In this document: positions 1 to 10,714 of the stretch, one piece after another | Layout of the letters: every line of letters starts with the position of its first letter | Position numbering within the stretch: the first letter of the stretch is position 1 | DNA from: Chalara sp. BL73 | Lineage: Eukaryota > Ascomycota > Leotiomycetes > Helotiales | Length of the DNA: 64,000 bases | Direction: 5' to 3' | NCBI GenBank assembly: GCA_918026815.1 | Contig: CAKJVC010000098.1 | Span: forward strand, 62,001 to 126,000 | Program-made: the position numbers and the translations under genes | Notes under the pieces: model-generated | Told to the model about the DNA's origin: nothing | Seen by the model: the letters and a program-made list of their open reading frames with translations, nothing else | Database searches by the model: none

Positions 1-750
1 CTTTCGTAATGTCGTAAGCATATACAGTTAGCAACTGAGTGGAATTTTTGATCAGATTTTGTTTTGGTGTTATTTGACAATGGACAGCATGAGGGTTGGA
101 GGGGGACTTTGTCGTTGTAATAGCGGGATGGCAGATGTCAAAGTTAATTGTCAGCGATTATTGATGGTCTCGGGGGCATGAACAGTGGCGGACTGGGAGA
201 CTTTATTTCGATGGCAGCCATACGAAAGTAAGTTTGGGCTTTTTTGGGTTGGTGTGGAACCGAGTACGGCTGCCGAAAAATAGGATGCATGGACCACTTA
301 GCCTGCTAGGGGGGGGGGGGGTAAGTTGAATACCCTGCCCTCCTGCCACGCCGCCGCCCAGATGAAATCAATGGAAGTTCCTTTTTTTTGATTGCGATTC
401 TCACTCCAGCCGGCCTGGGCAAAAGCTGGTTGGTGGTGGTGGTGGTAGTGGTGGTCCTTTGAGGCATTGGTTGGGCGTTGCTTTTTTACTCTATCTAGGC
501 CATTTCACAGAATGGTGGGGGGGCAAGAGGGGGAGAGAGGAACCTCATGCACATAGTTATTTTATTGTAGCAACTCACGGCATCTCTGTTACTCACCTTA
601 CATACATACGGTAGTTTAGTAGTAGTAGTAGAGAGTTTGCCAGGTAAATTGGTCTTCAGTCAAGTCCGGCCGACACCGCAAACTTTACTTTTGACTTGCA
701 GTATGTACAGGGAAAGCACCGGGGTGCCAAGCCGGGATATGATTTCTGGG

Positions 751-780
751 TTTTTTTATCTGATCCATCAGATAAAAAAA
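751..780. promoter_or_regulatory. Perfect 14-bp-arm palindrome made of two divergent GATA/SreA-like sites
   Basis: The two 14-base arms are exact reverse complements separated by CC. The left arm contains TTATCTGAT (756-764) and the right arm ATCAGATAA (767-775). Both match ATCWGATAA, the site bound by fungal iron-responsive GATA repressors (SreA/Urbs1/Fep1 family). The arms end in T7 and A7. Function is inferred from the motif only. Confidence 0.5.
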
Positions 781-1607
781 GGGGGAGCCGAGGCGGATCA
801 GATTACCGTAATCAAAAGTCCCAAAAAGGCAAAAGTCAAAAATAAACAGGCCACGAAAACCATCTGTTTGCGTGAAACAAAAGGGGGGACTCGTGTTCAC
901 ATTCAAATAACACAGCAACGACGACTACCACGACCACCACTAAAATAGCATTCCAGGCTCGAGCCCAAAGGGGAGAGAGAGAGCAGGCAAATTGCTTCTT
1001 CCGGGGGGGGGGGGGGGGGGATGGGGAGGTAGGAAGCATGAAGCATATTCCCTTTTTATTTTGATCTCTAGCCGAGCCACCACATCTCCCCTACGCGAAA
1101 CAATGCAAAATGGGTCGTAATAGAGGACGCGTCGTAGGGCCAGAACCGCCAAATATTGACGCAGCATGCAGACGAGGCGAACTCGCCCTATCACAAGGGA
1201 ACAATTGATCTCCAAGTAACAGCCTTATGCATTTCCAACACACATGTGCATACAACTGGATGATGCTGGTTTACCGGTAATTGATTTTTGGCCTGAAAGA
1301 TATCTGGAGATACCGTAATCCTACCGTAAATACTGCCAAGCCGATTACAGCTTCCGACACGCCAGATGGCAGCATCACCCCCCCTCTCCACATGCCAAAA
1401 GCCAATTCCCTCCTAATCCTGTCCCATTCATTCCTCACCCATTTCGCTTCTCTGCTGCTGCCGACAAAAACGTACACGTCCTTACATACGTTTCCGCTCT
1501 CATCACCACATATCGAGTGTCCACCACGCAACCATTCCCTTGGCCCTCCCCCCTTTTCAACTCAGCCCATCATTCTGTCCCCGGATGGTCCAGAAATGAA
1601 ATTTTTA

Positions 1608-1616
1608 TTATCTGAT
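1608..1616 (-). promoter_or_regulatory. GATA/SreA-like 9-mer
   Basis: TTATCTGAT, the reverse complement of ATCAGATAA, is an exact match to ATCWGATAA. It is one of several copies in the left 2 kb. Confidence 0.35.
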
Positions 1617-1786
1617 CTGACATCATACCACCAAAAGTTGACTGACCACCCGCCCGCCCCCGAACTTTGCCGACCAATAACCGTGTATCCCAAATACGAA
1701 GGGAGACAGGTGGGGCAGCCGAGGAGAGAGACTTGACTGGCCCTTGGGCCTTGATGTGGGGCTGGAGATCAAAATCAAATCAAATC

Positions 1787-1795
1787 TTATCTGAT
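1787..1795 (-). promoter_or_regulatory. GATA/SreA-like 9-mer
   Basis: TTATCTGAT again matches ATCWGATAA exactly, 171 bp from the previous copy. Confidence 0.35.
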
Positions 1796-3097
1796 CATCT
1801 CTCACCCTCCTTGCCTCTCCCTCAGAAGCGGTGAAGCAATCCCTCAACTTTAAATTCTGGAATTCTGGAAAGCTAAAGAGAAAAAAAAACAACACCCACC
1901 GGTCTTAGGACTCTACGGGTCGCGGAATGCGGATCCTGACCTTGGAAATGGGCCTTCGCATTCGTTTTGAGCTCGATCCTCTGATCTTGTAATTGCAGGC
2001 GGATACGAACTAATTTGAATTCATCGGCTTCCTTTCAACCCGGAGGACCTCTCTGAGGCTACCCACCAGTTACTCTCTCCTTTCTGCAGTGGATATTAAT
2101 TCTACAAGGAAGCAGCCGTATCAGCCTTCTACACAAAAGCCTGAACCACCCCCGATCTCGGCCCAAGGATATGCAAGCCCGATCAAGATAAAAGAAATAC
2201 CTCACGTCATGTGATTACCTGCCCCGATGTAATGGATCTGTGCAACATTCGTATGCAGAAGCACATCATGGCTTACCAATCATGCAAGTGAGATACTCAG
2301 AGCGGTTTCCGGTCATTGGAGCTTATCCGGCGATACAAACAGACATGGTGAAATCACCATCATGATTTTAATGCCCTTTTTGGCATTATCGTTCTACTGG
2401 CTCTCTGCCCAGGCACTCATATTCAAGATTCCAAGGGCATTTTTGAATACCTGAAGGATATCACTAACTGCCGTGCGCCACTTCTAGACTGCCATATGCC
2501 GCCATGTGTTGGATGCTCCCGCTGCACCAGCTGCCTGTTCAAGTAACTTGAATGTAAATGGAAGCTCTTTGAGAGCAGATTATTTCTTGCACGTACATCC
2601 ACTCATCTTAATAAGCATGCCTTTTATCTCTAGGTCTAAATAGTTGAGACCGCTTGCATCACCCGAAAGTACCTCCAGCAGTATTCAAGTGTGTAGTTGA
2701 GGGTGCAGGGCAAATACGCTGAGTGGCAGAGTGCGCAGAATGAATGCTGCTGCCAGAGGATGCAGCTTAGGGCTGTGAAGTACAAACGAGGAATCTCTGA
2801 TATGACCATTAGTAAATGGTCATGTTGTATACATTCTGGTGAGAATGGTACACTGATAGCCTCATTGTTGTGTATACAAGGTCTCGATAGTTCCTTAGGC
2901 GAGTTCTTAACATGCCTTAGGACCGTGTCTTGGGTTCCGGAATTAATCTCTGAGGAGCTGTTCGAAGTGGTCTTGCTGACCGCAAGAGAATCGACGTCCC
3001 GGAAGGAAGTGAGATCATTCGTAGAGCCACGTGCACCTGAATTTCAATGGCGTCGAACTCTTGCTTCCCATATTCCACCTTCTCTTCTCAATGCCAC

Positions 3098-4826
3098 TCA
3101 CGAATCACTCGCATCATTCCTTTCCTTACCTCTCATTTTCCTTTCATTTGCGATCCACCGCTGCAACCCCCAAAACCCCCTCAAATACGCAATCCCCGTC
3201 GCGAAGCCACCTTCAAGCCCAATCGCCATCCCCGTGACCGCCATCATCTTCCTCAACCTCCTTCCCTCTATATCATCCCCTACCGCACAGCTCGGGCAAA
3301 TGACCAACAGCACCCACAGGAAGACCCCCGGAATTTCTTTCCATCTTGCTAATGGGACCTTGGCGATATTTTTCTTAATGATAGGCAGAAGCGACAAGGA
3401 TACAGGTGGTGGGCAAGCGAATGGTGTTAGGGTTGATATACAAGATGTGTAGACTATGGCGCAGAGGCGAATCGTGTCTGCAATTGTGGCTTCTGAGCTG
3501 TTTTTCTTGGAAGGTTGAACGGGAAGACTAGATATACGGCTGTGAAGCCAGGACGCCGTGCTGACGACCTTATTTGTTGTTGGAGGGGGTTGAGTGGATG
3601 TTAAGGATGTACTTAGGAAACTGACATCGTCGAGGATATCTGCTGCTTCGGGTGTTAATTTGAAAGCCGAGAGATTATCTTTGAATGTCGTGGGAAAAGC
3701 GAGAAGCGGACTGCTGAGCGATATTGCTGGCGGAAGTGAAGCTGGCGGTGGTCGTGCCGGAGAATCAGATGGTGGTGGAGGTGGTGGGTAATCGAAGAAG
3801 AGTTCTCGTTCATAACCACAAGCTAACTCGAGATCCGTGCTGTTCATGTCAGAGAAAGAAGTTGGAAGACTGATGATTGGAGTCTGAACATATCTGAAGC
3901 AAATGAAACACCTACAGGGTAAGAACTAATGACAAAGTAGGATCGGGAAACTTGTCCATGCCTCCTTGAAGATGGATCATCTCTCGGATGCCATTCATAT
4001 GGGCCCATAGACTTTCTGAGGTGCCCCACCACCACTACGATGCTGTCAATTCTCGCCTCGACATCACATGTTTGAAAAGTAAACATACCTCTACAATGAC
4101 TAGATGCGTGACAGCTCGTATGGCTTCATCACCAATCAGAATAAAGTCCTGTTTTAAATACTGGGTGATAAGAGACAAGACGTGGGACTTGATAGAGAGT
4201 GTTTGAGAAGGATCAATATCCATTCCCCGCTCTATTCTTTGTGAGCAGGATGCCATTAAAATTGCTATATTTGGCATGAGTGGCGACTGGATCATCCAAG
4301 GAAGGATAGCCTTGACGAAGAGAGCTGGGAGATTCTTCCCATCAATGGAAACGTAGTGTGGCATAACATACTCCTGAACTTTTGAGTGTTAGAGATCTAC
4401 CTGCTGGACAACAAATGAACTTACAAAAATGGAGCAACTCGGCATTCCGAATACCAGGCTTGATTGGCATGCCGTTCAAGGTGTTGATCGCTGTCACCCT
4501 GCCTCCCAATGCTTTTTGAGGCTCAGGATTTGGGGTTGAGGGAACAACAAGCCATGGCTTTATTTCGGTGAGGTCATCTGTGGCCTCGAAAGTTTCATCA
4601 ACTTTGGAGGGCTGTCTGGACTCGGGCAATCCAATGCACTCAACAGGTGGATAACGCCTCAAACAATTGGAACATGGCCCTTCTTTGCTTGGAATACACT
4701 GTTCGTAATAAGCTAGAGCGTCCTTCAATCGTTGCGAGACTCAGGACTTACTCTCTGTTTCCGCCGCCTACACTCGACACAAGACTTGGGAAGCCTGTTT
4801 CTCAAGCGTACCTTGGGATGTTGCAT
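3098..4826 (-). CDS. Zn(2)Cys(6) transcription factor with fungal-specific TF domain
   Basis: Predicted nuclear regulator of 505 aa in five exons: 4826-4752, 4698-4425, 4378-4089, 4034-3952 and 3893-3098. The start is the ATG at 4826, giving MQHPKVRLRN before the zinc cluster. Joining exons 1 and 2 rebuilds CVECRRRKQRC followed by PCSNC and a sixth Cys, the full C-x2-C-x6-C-x7-C-x2-C-x8-C binuclear cluster at about residues 17-46. Exons 3 to 5 carry the PF11951-type domain: the reading LLHFFQEYVMPHYVS, then a WWWG...WAHMNGIREMIHLQGG block, then STDLELACGYERELFF. All four introns are GT-AG and 46-68 bp long. Exon lengths sum to 1,518, a multiple of three. The DNA target is unknown. Its position next to a transporter, a ligase-like enzyme and an oxygenase suggests a local regulator, but this is inference. 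Confidence 0.85.
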
Positions 4827-5781
4827 GATGGGATCATCTGGGCTGCAGATTCAAGATTGTCGTTGCTTGAAAAATATGAAGTCACAACTTTGGGTTGGGG
4901 TTGCCTTTTTGGGCTGAAACTAGAAAGGCTGAGACCGGCTGTTGACGACCCAATCGCAAGGCAGGACAAGAAAGCCACAAACCCAAATACCCAGAGCTAG
5001 AGAAAACGAAAGAAATCTCTGGAACGGAACAGCCTATAAAGGGCTTTGTTCTCATTATTTTGTTCCGCTTGTGTAATTAGACTATCTGTGCAGGATGAAG
5101 TGGGAGGGTGTGCCATTTGGATAGGGGGTTGCAAGTCTCTAAAACGACATTCTATGATTTGATTCGGCACATAAACGAGCTTACATATGCACCCCTTGTC
5201 TCTCCTTTCTCCAGCTTATCCTTTTGCTGATAGACAACAATCAATGCCCGCAGAATGTCTATTCACTGACATTAGATAGACGATATTCTCAGATAAACAA
5301 TATTCTCAGAGGAGAGATATCCTCAGATGGGCGATGCCAAGTCCAACGGTCTGAGCTAGACACATCTAAGCTGTCGTCCTTCGGACATGTGAGGTCTTGT
5401 GAAAGTTGTAGTAGCGTAAGCTGAGAATGCTCTGACTTTCTCCAGCTGAATGGTTACGCTCAAATCACTCAGATTGCATGATGCACCTTTCAGGAGCTGA
5501 GCGGAATGCGATACACAGAGATAGCTTCGGAGGTATTCAATACCGCCGTCAAAGAACAAGCCACATCGCAGCAGATGGGTTCGAACAAATATACAACGAA
5601 ATTGCAGCACGACTGAGTCCAGTCTTCTGCTTTCAAAGTTTCAAGGCTTCAGCCAAGCACAATCAAACCCTTCAACCTCCAAGACAAGCAAAAGCAAAGA
5701 AACAATCAATAAAAGAACGAAACCCACAAACGGCAATGTTACTAATAACAAAAAATAATCCATCGGGTCATATCAACGAAA

Positions 5782-6027
5782 ATGGCCTCCACACCGGGTT
5801 CGTTGCTCGCCTCGGAAGTGGAGCGACCAATCAACTCGGCCTTTTCGTAAATCAAAAAATTACGACACGCGACAAAGAACCAACAACTCAGCGTCCGGAT
5901 GAACAGTTTTTTGATGATAATTGGATGGTGCGTAAGCCGCCCAATTGTGGATTTTGTTACTTGCTTTTGGTGGAGTGGTGTTGGTGCGCCAGGTCGCTTG
6001 CGCTGGATGAGTTGGAAGGAGGATTAG
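5782..6027 (+). CDS. Possible small spliced gene (about 50 aa, one membrane segment)
   Basis: A CA-rich leader ends in an AAAATGG start at 5782. Exon 1 (5782-5846) reads MASTPGSLLASEVERPINSA. A GTAAAT donor and CTCAG acceptor lead to exon 2 (5892-5927, VRMNSFLMIIG). A second possible intron (GTGCGT to GGAG) leads to exon 3 (5976-6027), ending in RWMSWKED and a stop. The summed length is 153 bases, in frame. The middle looks like a short hydrophobic segment. I do not recognise the family with certainty, and the second intron is optional because the frame stays open without it. A long overlapping chance frame (5478-6155) covers the same DNA. Confidence 0.35.
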
Positions 6028-6603
6028 CTTGGGTAGCTTTGGCGAACAGGGTAAGTATCCGGGAGGAGGATCGCGGTGCAGGATCAACTAGGGAAGTTTG
6101 CGGTGAAAATGGTTCGAGAACGAATGTGTCTCAACGGGACAGCCACAAATGTTGATCTTAACCTCCACATGAGTCTCGGCCGGTCTTTAGGATATCGTGA
6201 TAGTCTTTTGGCAAACGTTGGTGGCTCCAGTATTTTTTCTTCGAATAAGAGACAAAGAGAGAGGGGGGTCTAGAAAGCTTCTGCTAGTGGTGCCGAAGAT
6301 CGAGCATTGGGAATGTCTCAAGTATGGTAGCACGGACAGCACCATGCAGAAACAAACAAACAAGCGATGTTTCCTACTTAGGAAGATGGATAACATTCTA
6401 GGCCTTTGACTTCACTAGCGTAGCATCAATCAAGGGGACAATTCACACGTTCTGAACCCTGAATTAACAATTAATTGACTTTTAATCATCTGTCGACTCC
6501 TACATCCTTTCACTTGAACCTGCTCCCTTAACAAACCCCCACGCCGCCAACAACTTCTTCAACTTCCTTTCCGCCCCATGCCCAATGCATGCCATGATCT
6601 ATC

Positions 6604-8653
6604 CTACAATACCAATCCCTCATACGACTTAATGTTCTTGACATTAACATCCTCCCACAAAAAGGTTGAGCCCCAAGTGATGGAATACAAGCAAGTGGCT
6701 GCAATGAGCATAAGTTTCTGGGTATCTCCATAGGATCTGTTGATCGCGTCTCTCGTCGGAGTCCCTAGCGCATAGGAGCTCTGGACCGTCAAATCGCCAT
6801 AAATTGATGCCAAATCCGCCTGCGCATCGGCCGGCAGGTACTTCGCAAGCTTGGCCGGGAAGATGCCCTGCCACATAGCACCAGCAACAGCAAGGCCGAT
6901 GGCGCCGCCAACGTTGGCAACAAGGCCCTCTACGGCGAGAACGGCAGTGATATTCTCGTGCTTGGAAACGGCCATGACGGTCATCTGCTCGCAGATAACG
7001 AGGGTTCCACCTCCGAACGCGATGAAGATCATGCACATGACTATATATCCGATATTTATGCCCGGCTGGCGGAAATGAATTATCAGCGCGACGCCTAGGA
7101 TTGTCATGGGAACACCGAAGTAGACAGCAAGCCATTTTAGGCGGCCATTGTAGCGGATCAGAACTCCCAGGACAAGAGCCCAAAATGTGGAGCCAACAGT
7201 GTAGATGTTGCCGATATAAGTCGCGTCAGTGACGGATTGATTGAAAACCACGATATTCAGGGAATAAAAATATGAGTCCCAGATGTACCAGGCCATGTAC
7301 AGGCTTGCCACCATAGTATAAGTGAAAGCCACGGTGCGGTTTTTAAGAAGCGGCCATGGAAGGAAGGTCACGGTAGCGCCGTACTTCTCCCAGAAAGCGA
7401 AAGCAATGACCAGCAAGCCACCGAAAATTAGGAAGCAGATGACGAGCGGTGATTTCCAAGTTCCAGGCTGGTTTGGGTATAGGTTGAAGGCAAGGAGGAA
7501 GAGAGCCAGCCCTGTAGCGATGAGCAGCAGGCCAATGACATCGAACTCTTGGCAATAGTATAGGATGTTCTGAGCAACACCTCTGCCGTGTGGTGCAACA
7601 TGAATCAGGCCAGCCTTCTCTGCCTTACGCTGGTTGAAGTAGAAGAGAGCAAACAGAGGAGATGCGACGAGGGGGAAGATTATACACCATATACCGAAGC
7701 CCCAGCGAAACCCGATCCCTCCATCAGCCAGAACACGGTCACAAGCTGGGCCATAAATCTTTTGCGCGAATTAGCATTGACTTCTCTTGTTTCTACATAT
7801 CAGAACTGGGAGCTCAAGGGCCTGTCTCAAGAGCCAAAATTGTGGGACAAGCGAGCTTTTTCGGCTCCCAGGATAGACCTCAAGCTCCCAGCAGGAAAAT
7901 TAACATTCAGTAAGGAAATAAGACGAACCCATGTGGTAATCAGCCATGGCGACGCTGCATAGGCAATCATGAAGGCTCGGTTCTTGAGCTTTGAAGTATC
8001 GGCAATGAAGATAGTGATCGTGAAATCGACACATGCGTAGCCGGTATAATAGAAGACTTGGGCAGCGGCGTATGTTTCGACGTTTTTGCACGCAGCCATC
8101 ATGATAAGTCCAATGGTACAGCTCAATATAGATAAAGCGAAACCAAATGGTCGGCCAACAATATCGAGAAACTTGGCGTAAGGCAGCTTGATTAATCCGG
8201 AGATCAGGCTCGACAAGATACTTGTTGTTGCTGTCAATGAATGGGCCGAAAAGTCGCTCGTCACATACGGGGTCAAAGTGCCAGTCATCCCTGATGCGAA
8301 AGCCTGAACGAAGTTGACCAACCAGATCCTAAGAAGTGTTGATTAGAGATGCGTTTGTGAAACTAGAAGTCGAATCCCTACAAAACATAGGCAGCGATCA
8401 AGTGGTTTTTGGTCCAGACTTTGAGGGTGGCTTCTGCTGCTTGAACACCATACTGCAGTTCTTTGCGGTGCTCGACGCCGTTCTTTTCGTCGAGAGAGTC
8501 CGCAACGGCTGTCTCACCGTTGGCTGTGGGGGTAATCTCATCTCTTTTGGTTCCTGCCTCTGCATCGCTGCTAGTGGTGTGGCCATGAGTCTCCTCCACT
8601 ACAGGAACTTGGGAGCCAGGCCTCAGACCCAGCAAGCCTCCTCTGAACTTCAT
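6604..8653 (-). CDS. MFS transporter, siderophore-iron:H+ symporter type (MirB/Sit1-like)
   Basis: Predicted plasma-membrane transporter of 608 aa, probably for ferric siderophores. Exons are 8653-8382, 8328-7929 and 7758-6604, summing to 1,827 bases. Intron 1 (53 bp, GTAGGG to TTAG) restores AAYVL-IWLVNFVQAF. Intron 2 (170 bp) starts with an unusual GTTCGT donor and restores TTW-IYGPACDRVL. The protein has a hydrophilic N-terminus of about 75 aa and then many hydrophobic helices, as expected for 14-TM members of the family. Recognised stretches include TSDFSAHSLTATTSILSSLI, GRPFGFALSI, GFRWGFGIW and the C-terminal VNVKNIK...GLVL. An exact SreA-like 9-mer (9201-9209) lies about 550 bp upstream, which fits iron control. 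The actual substrate cannot be read from sequence. Confidence 0.85.
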
Positions 8654-8810
8654 CTTGGTTGTGATGAATTAAAACAACACAGCGACGAAAGAGGCAACCG
8701 GAGTGCTGATCAGTGAAGCGGTAGAACAGAACGAAGCAACGGGACCATGGAAATACTTATATTTCCTGGGGCCTGCTTGCCACGTCTTTTTTGGTGGTCC
8801 GATGCATTAT

Positions 8811-8828
8811 TATCTTATCATATCAGAT
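8811..8828. promoter_or_regulatory. GATA-rich stretch upstream of the MFS gene
   Basis: The stretch carries CTTATC (8814-8819) followed by TATCAGAT (8821-8828). The second element differs by one base from ATCWGATAA. It lies about 160 bp upstream of the transporter start. Confidence 0.35.
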
Positions 8829-9200
8829 CCAGAGATCTTCATCGCCTACCCACATTGTCCCCCACCCGGTAAAACTCTGTCGCGGGCTCGGAGGGGCCAT
8901 CAAAATGAGGAAGCCGTGGTACTGGGCCCTCTGGTTGGATAATAGCTCAGCACCATTTCATGGAAGTAAAAAAACTCTTCGGTTGTGCCGGCAAATGCCC
9001 CATAAATGCAATCAAGCTTGACCAAGGCCAGACAAGCATTCCACAAGCCGGGAACACCCACGCCATGTCTTGGCCCTGTAATTCAATGTATACGCAATCC
9101 ATGCCAGGGTTTACCAGTCACAGCCAACATCATCCATCCACTCCCGAGTCAGGGCCCACGGTTTCCCACGCTATTGACTGCGCTATTATGTGATCTTATT

Positions 9201-9209
9201 TTATCAGAT
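9201..9209 (-). promoter_or_regulatory. Exact SreA/GATA-like site upstream of the siderophore transporter
   Basis: TTATCAGAT is the reverse complement of ATCTGATAA, an exact match to ATCWGATAA. It lies about 550 bp upstream of the MFS start codon. A degenerate ATCTGATC follows within 20 bp. Confidence 0.45.
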
Positions 9210-9547
9210 CAATCTAATCTGATCTAAAGACGGGAAACTGAACAAAGAAAAACAACGCGCCATTTTTTATTTTTGCCAGGAGCATAGACGGGACAAGACT
9301 TTCGTGGCTAGATTGAGTGTTGATCACGTTCTGGAGCGACAGTCACCTATTGAGAAGCATCAGCCAAGACATTCTGCGAGGGAATAATGAGAGTTGAAAG
9401 AAGAGTGTGGGGTCTGTTCTGATACAATGCAAGCAGATAACTAATTATCCAATGCATTTGGCTGCCTATCTAGTTTCGTTTACTTGCTGCTGCCATTTAG
9501 CAAATAGATCTGGAATATGGACCATAGACAGATATATTTGCTCAAGC

Positions 9548-10714
9548 CTAACTAGCATCGCGTCTCAAGGATTCTGGGAGGCTACTATTATGCCCACCGC
9601 GCAGAAGCATGTGGCGGTGATTTTCTTCCTTTTCTACCTTGTAGAAGCCTCGCTTTTCATAATAATCAGCGACTTTGGCGAGGCCCATTTCTCTGAGAAG
9701 ATCAACGATTGTGAAGGCACCTTCTGCGGCAATGGGACCGTGGAGCCTCTCTCGCTCCACATCCTTTCCATCTCCAAACTTTTCCCAGGTCTCATAGGTC
9801 GTTTTACAAAGCAGGCTGGCATATTCATCGTAACTGGCGTCTATGCACCACTGCGTGAAGCCTGCCAAAAGCTCAATCCAATTCAATACCGCAGCCGAGT
9901 CCAGTGTGCCTTCATGTATGCGGAACTCTATCGTCGGCTTGAAGGGGTTTGGACCATCCCTGGCGGCCCAATCGTTGAAGCTGTAGAGATGATGCCAGTT
10001 GAATGCGCAGTATCCTACGCCAAGCATGGCATTAGCTGCCCCATCCCAGTCCTTCAGTTTGCCAATGTACTCGACAGCTTCGACCAACGGAGCCCTTCTC
10101 TTGTGTTCCGAATGATAGTCGAAACTGAACTGAGTATAATCCCGAATGGACTGACAAAATACGTTATTAACGCGATGCGCTGGATGCAGAGAATTAAGTT
10201 GCGGCTCGAAGGCCCATTGCAAGGTGAGTAGTCGTATCAATTCATGGAACTCGAACCCACCAGCGCTATGGCTAACGTGCACGTGTAACCCTGTACTTTG
10301 ATTAACGTTTGTTCGATATGTTTCCGTGAGTATGGAACAAACCTCTTGGATCTCGCGCAAGCTCTCCGTGTTGAACTCTAGCTTTGGCGAGGAAATCTCT
10401 ACCGAAGTCCACTTATACCCACTGTATTCATCTCCTTCGGGGCTTGAGATACTATCATCTTCAGTGATGTTCCATACTTCATAACCATCAGCATGCAACA
10501 CTGCTTTATGTCCTTTGCTCTCTAGTGTTTTTTTAATATGAGCCGCTACATTCAGCCAGTCGGTGTTCAGAAAACCAGGCATAAACCTTACCTCTGGAAA
10601 TTTAGTAACACGAGTATCACCCGCCGATGTGTTTTTCCGAGCTTTATCAAGACTCGCTACGCTAAATTCGAGTTCCACTCCAAAACTGACTGGTCGGCTG
10701 TGTGATGATGGCAT
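9548..10714 (-). CDS. Putative amidoligase enzyme (carboxylate-amine ligase/GCS-like fold)
   Basis: Single-exon gene of 388 aa starting MPSSHSRPVSFGVELEFSVA. The FGVELEF motif near residues 11-17, QSTGLHVHVS in the middle and the later IEFRIHEGTLD are the conserved acidic/His/Arg blocks of the amidoligase family (PF12224). These are relatives of glutamate-cysteine ligase and glutamine synthetase that form amide bonds from a carboxylate and an amine with ATP. No signal peptide or membrane segment is visible, so it is probably cytosolic. Its 3' end lies about 0.9 kb from the MFS start. Its own start lies about 0.8 kb from the end of the IDO-fusion gene, and all are on the same strand. Substrates are unknown. 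A role in making a small amide-bonded product is inference from the family and the neighbourhood. Confidence 0.8.
   Translation of the reverse strand: MPSSHSRPVSFGVELEFSVASLDKARKNTSAGDTRVTKFPEVRFMPGFLNTDWLNVAAHIKKTLESKGHKAVLHADGYEVWNITEDDSISSPEGDEYSGYKWTSVEISSPKLEFNTESLREIQEVCSILTETYRTNVNQSTGLHVHVSHSAGGFEFHELIRLLTLQWAFEPQLNSLHPAHRVNNVFCQSIRDYTQFSFDYHSEHKRRAPLVEAVEYIGKLKDWDGAANAMLGVGYCAFNWHHLYSFNDWAARDGPNPFKPTIEFRIHEGTLDSAAVLNWIELLAGFTQWCIDASYDEYASLLCKTTYETWEKFGDGKDVERERLHGPIAAEGAFTIVDLLREMGLAKVADYYEKRGFYKVEKEENHRHMLLRGGHNSSLPESLRRDAS

Larger units (their letters stand above)
1..3097. other. Left intergenic region, no supported gene
   Basis: I see no convincing coding exon here. The stretch holds G runs (13 G at 309-321, 18 G at 1003-1020), a TGG-rich microsatellite near 430-455, pyrimidine-rich blocks, and several GATA-type 9-mers listed separately. 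Such composition is typical of promoter and 5' leader DNA. It may belong to a gene that lies left of the window on the minus strand, but that gene is not visible. The longest open frames (for example 1281-1736 on plus) have biased, low-complexity composition and no splice or family support. Confidence 0.6.

Noticed and set aside
1281..1736. 151-codon Pro/Ser/His-rich frame on plus
   Set aside because: It is produced by pyrimidine-rich promoter DNA and has no splice or family support.
2697..3452. 251-codon open frame on plus overlapping the Zn2Cys6 gene
   Set aside because: It lies antisense to the well-supported last exon of the regulator and shows no motif of its own.
5570..5600. GGTTCGAAC resembling a tRNA B box
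   Set aside because: No A box, acceptor stem or anticodon arm can be folded around it.
5478..6155. 225-codon open frame on plus
   Set aside because: Composition is unlike a conserved protein, and a better small spliced model uses another frame in the same DNA.
9407..10231. 274-codon frame on plus
   Set aside because: It is antisense to the amidoligase, which has clear family motifs.
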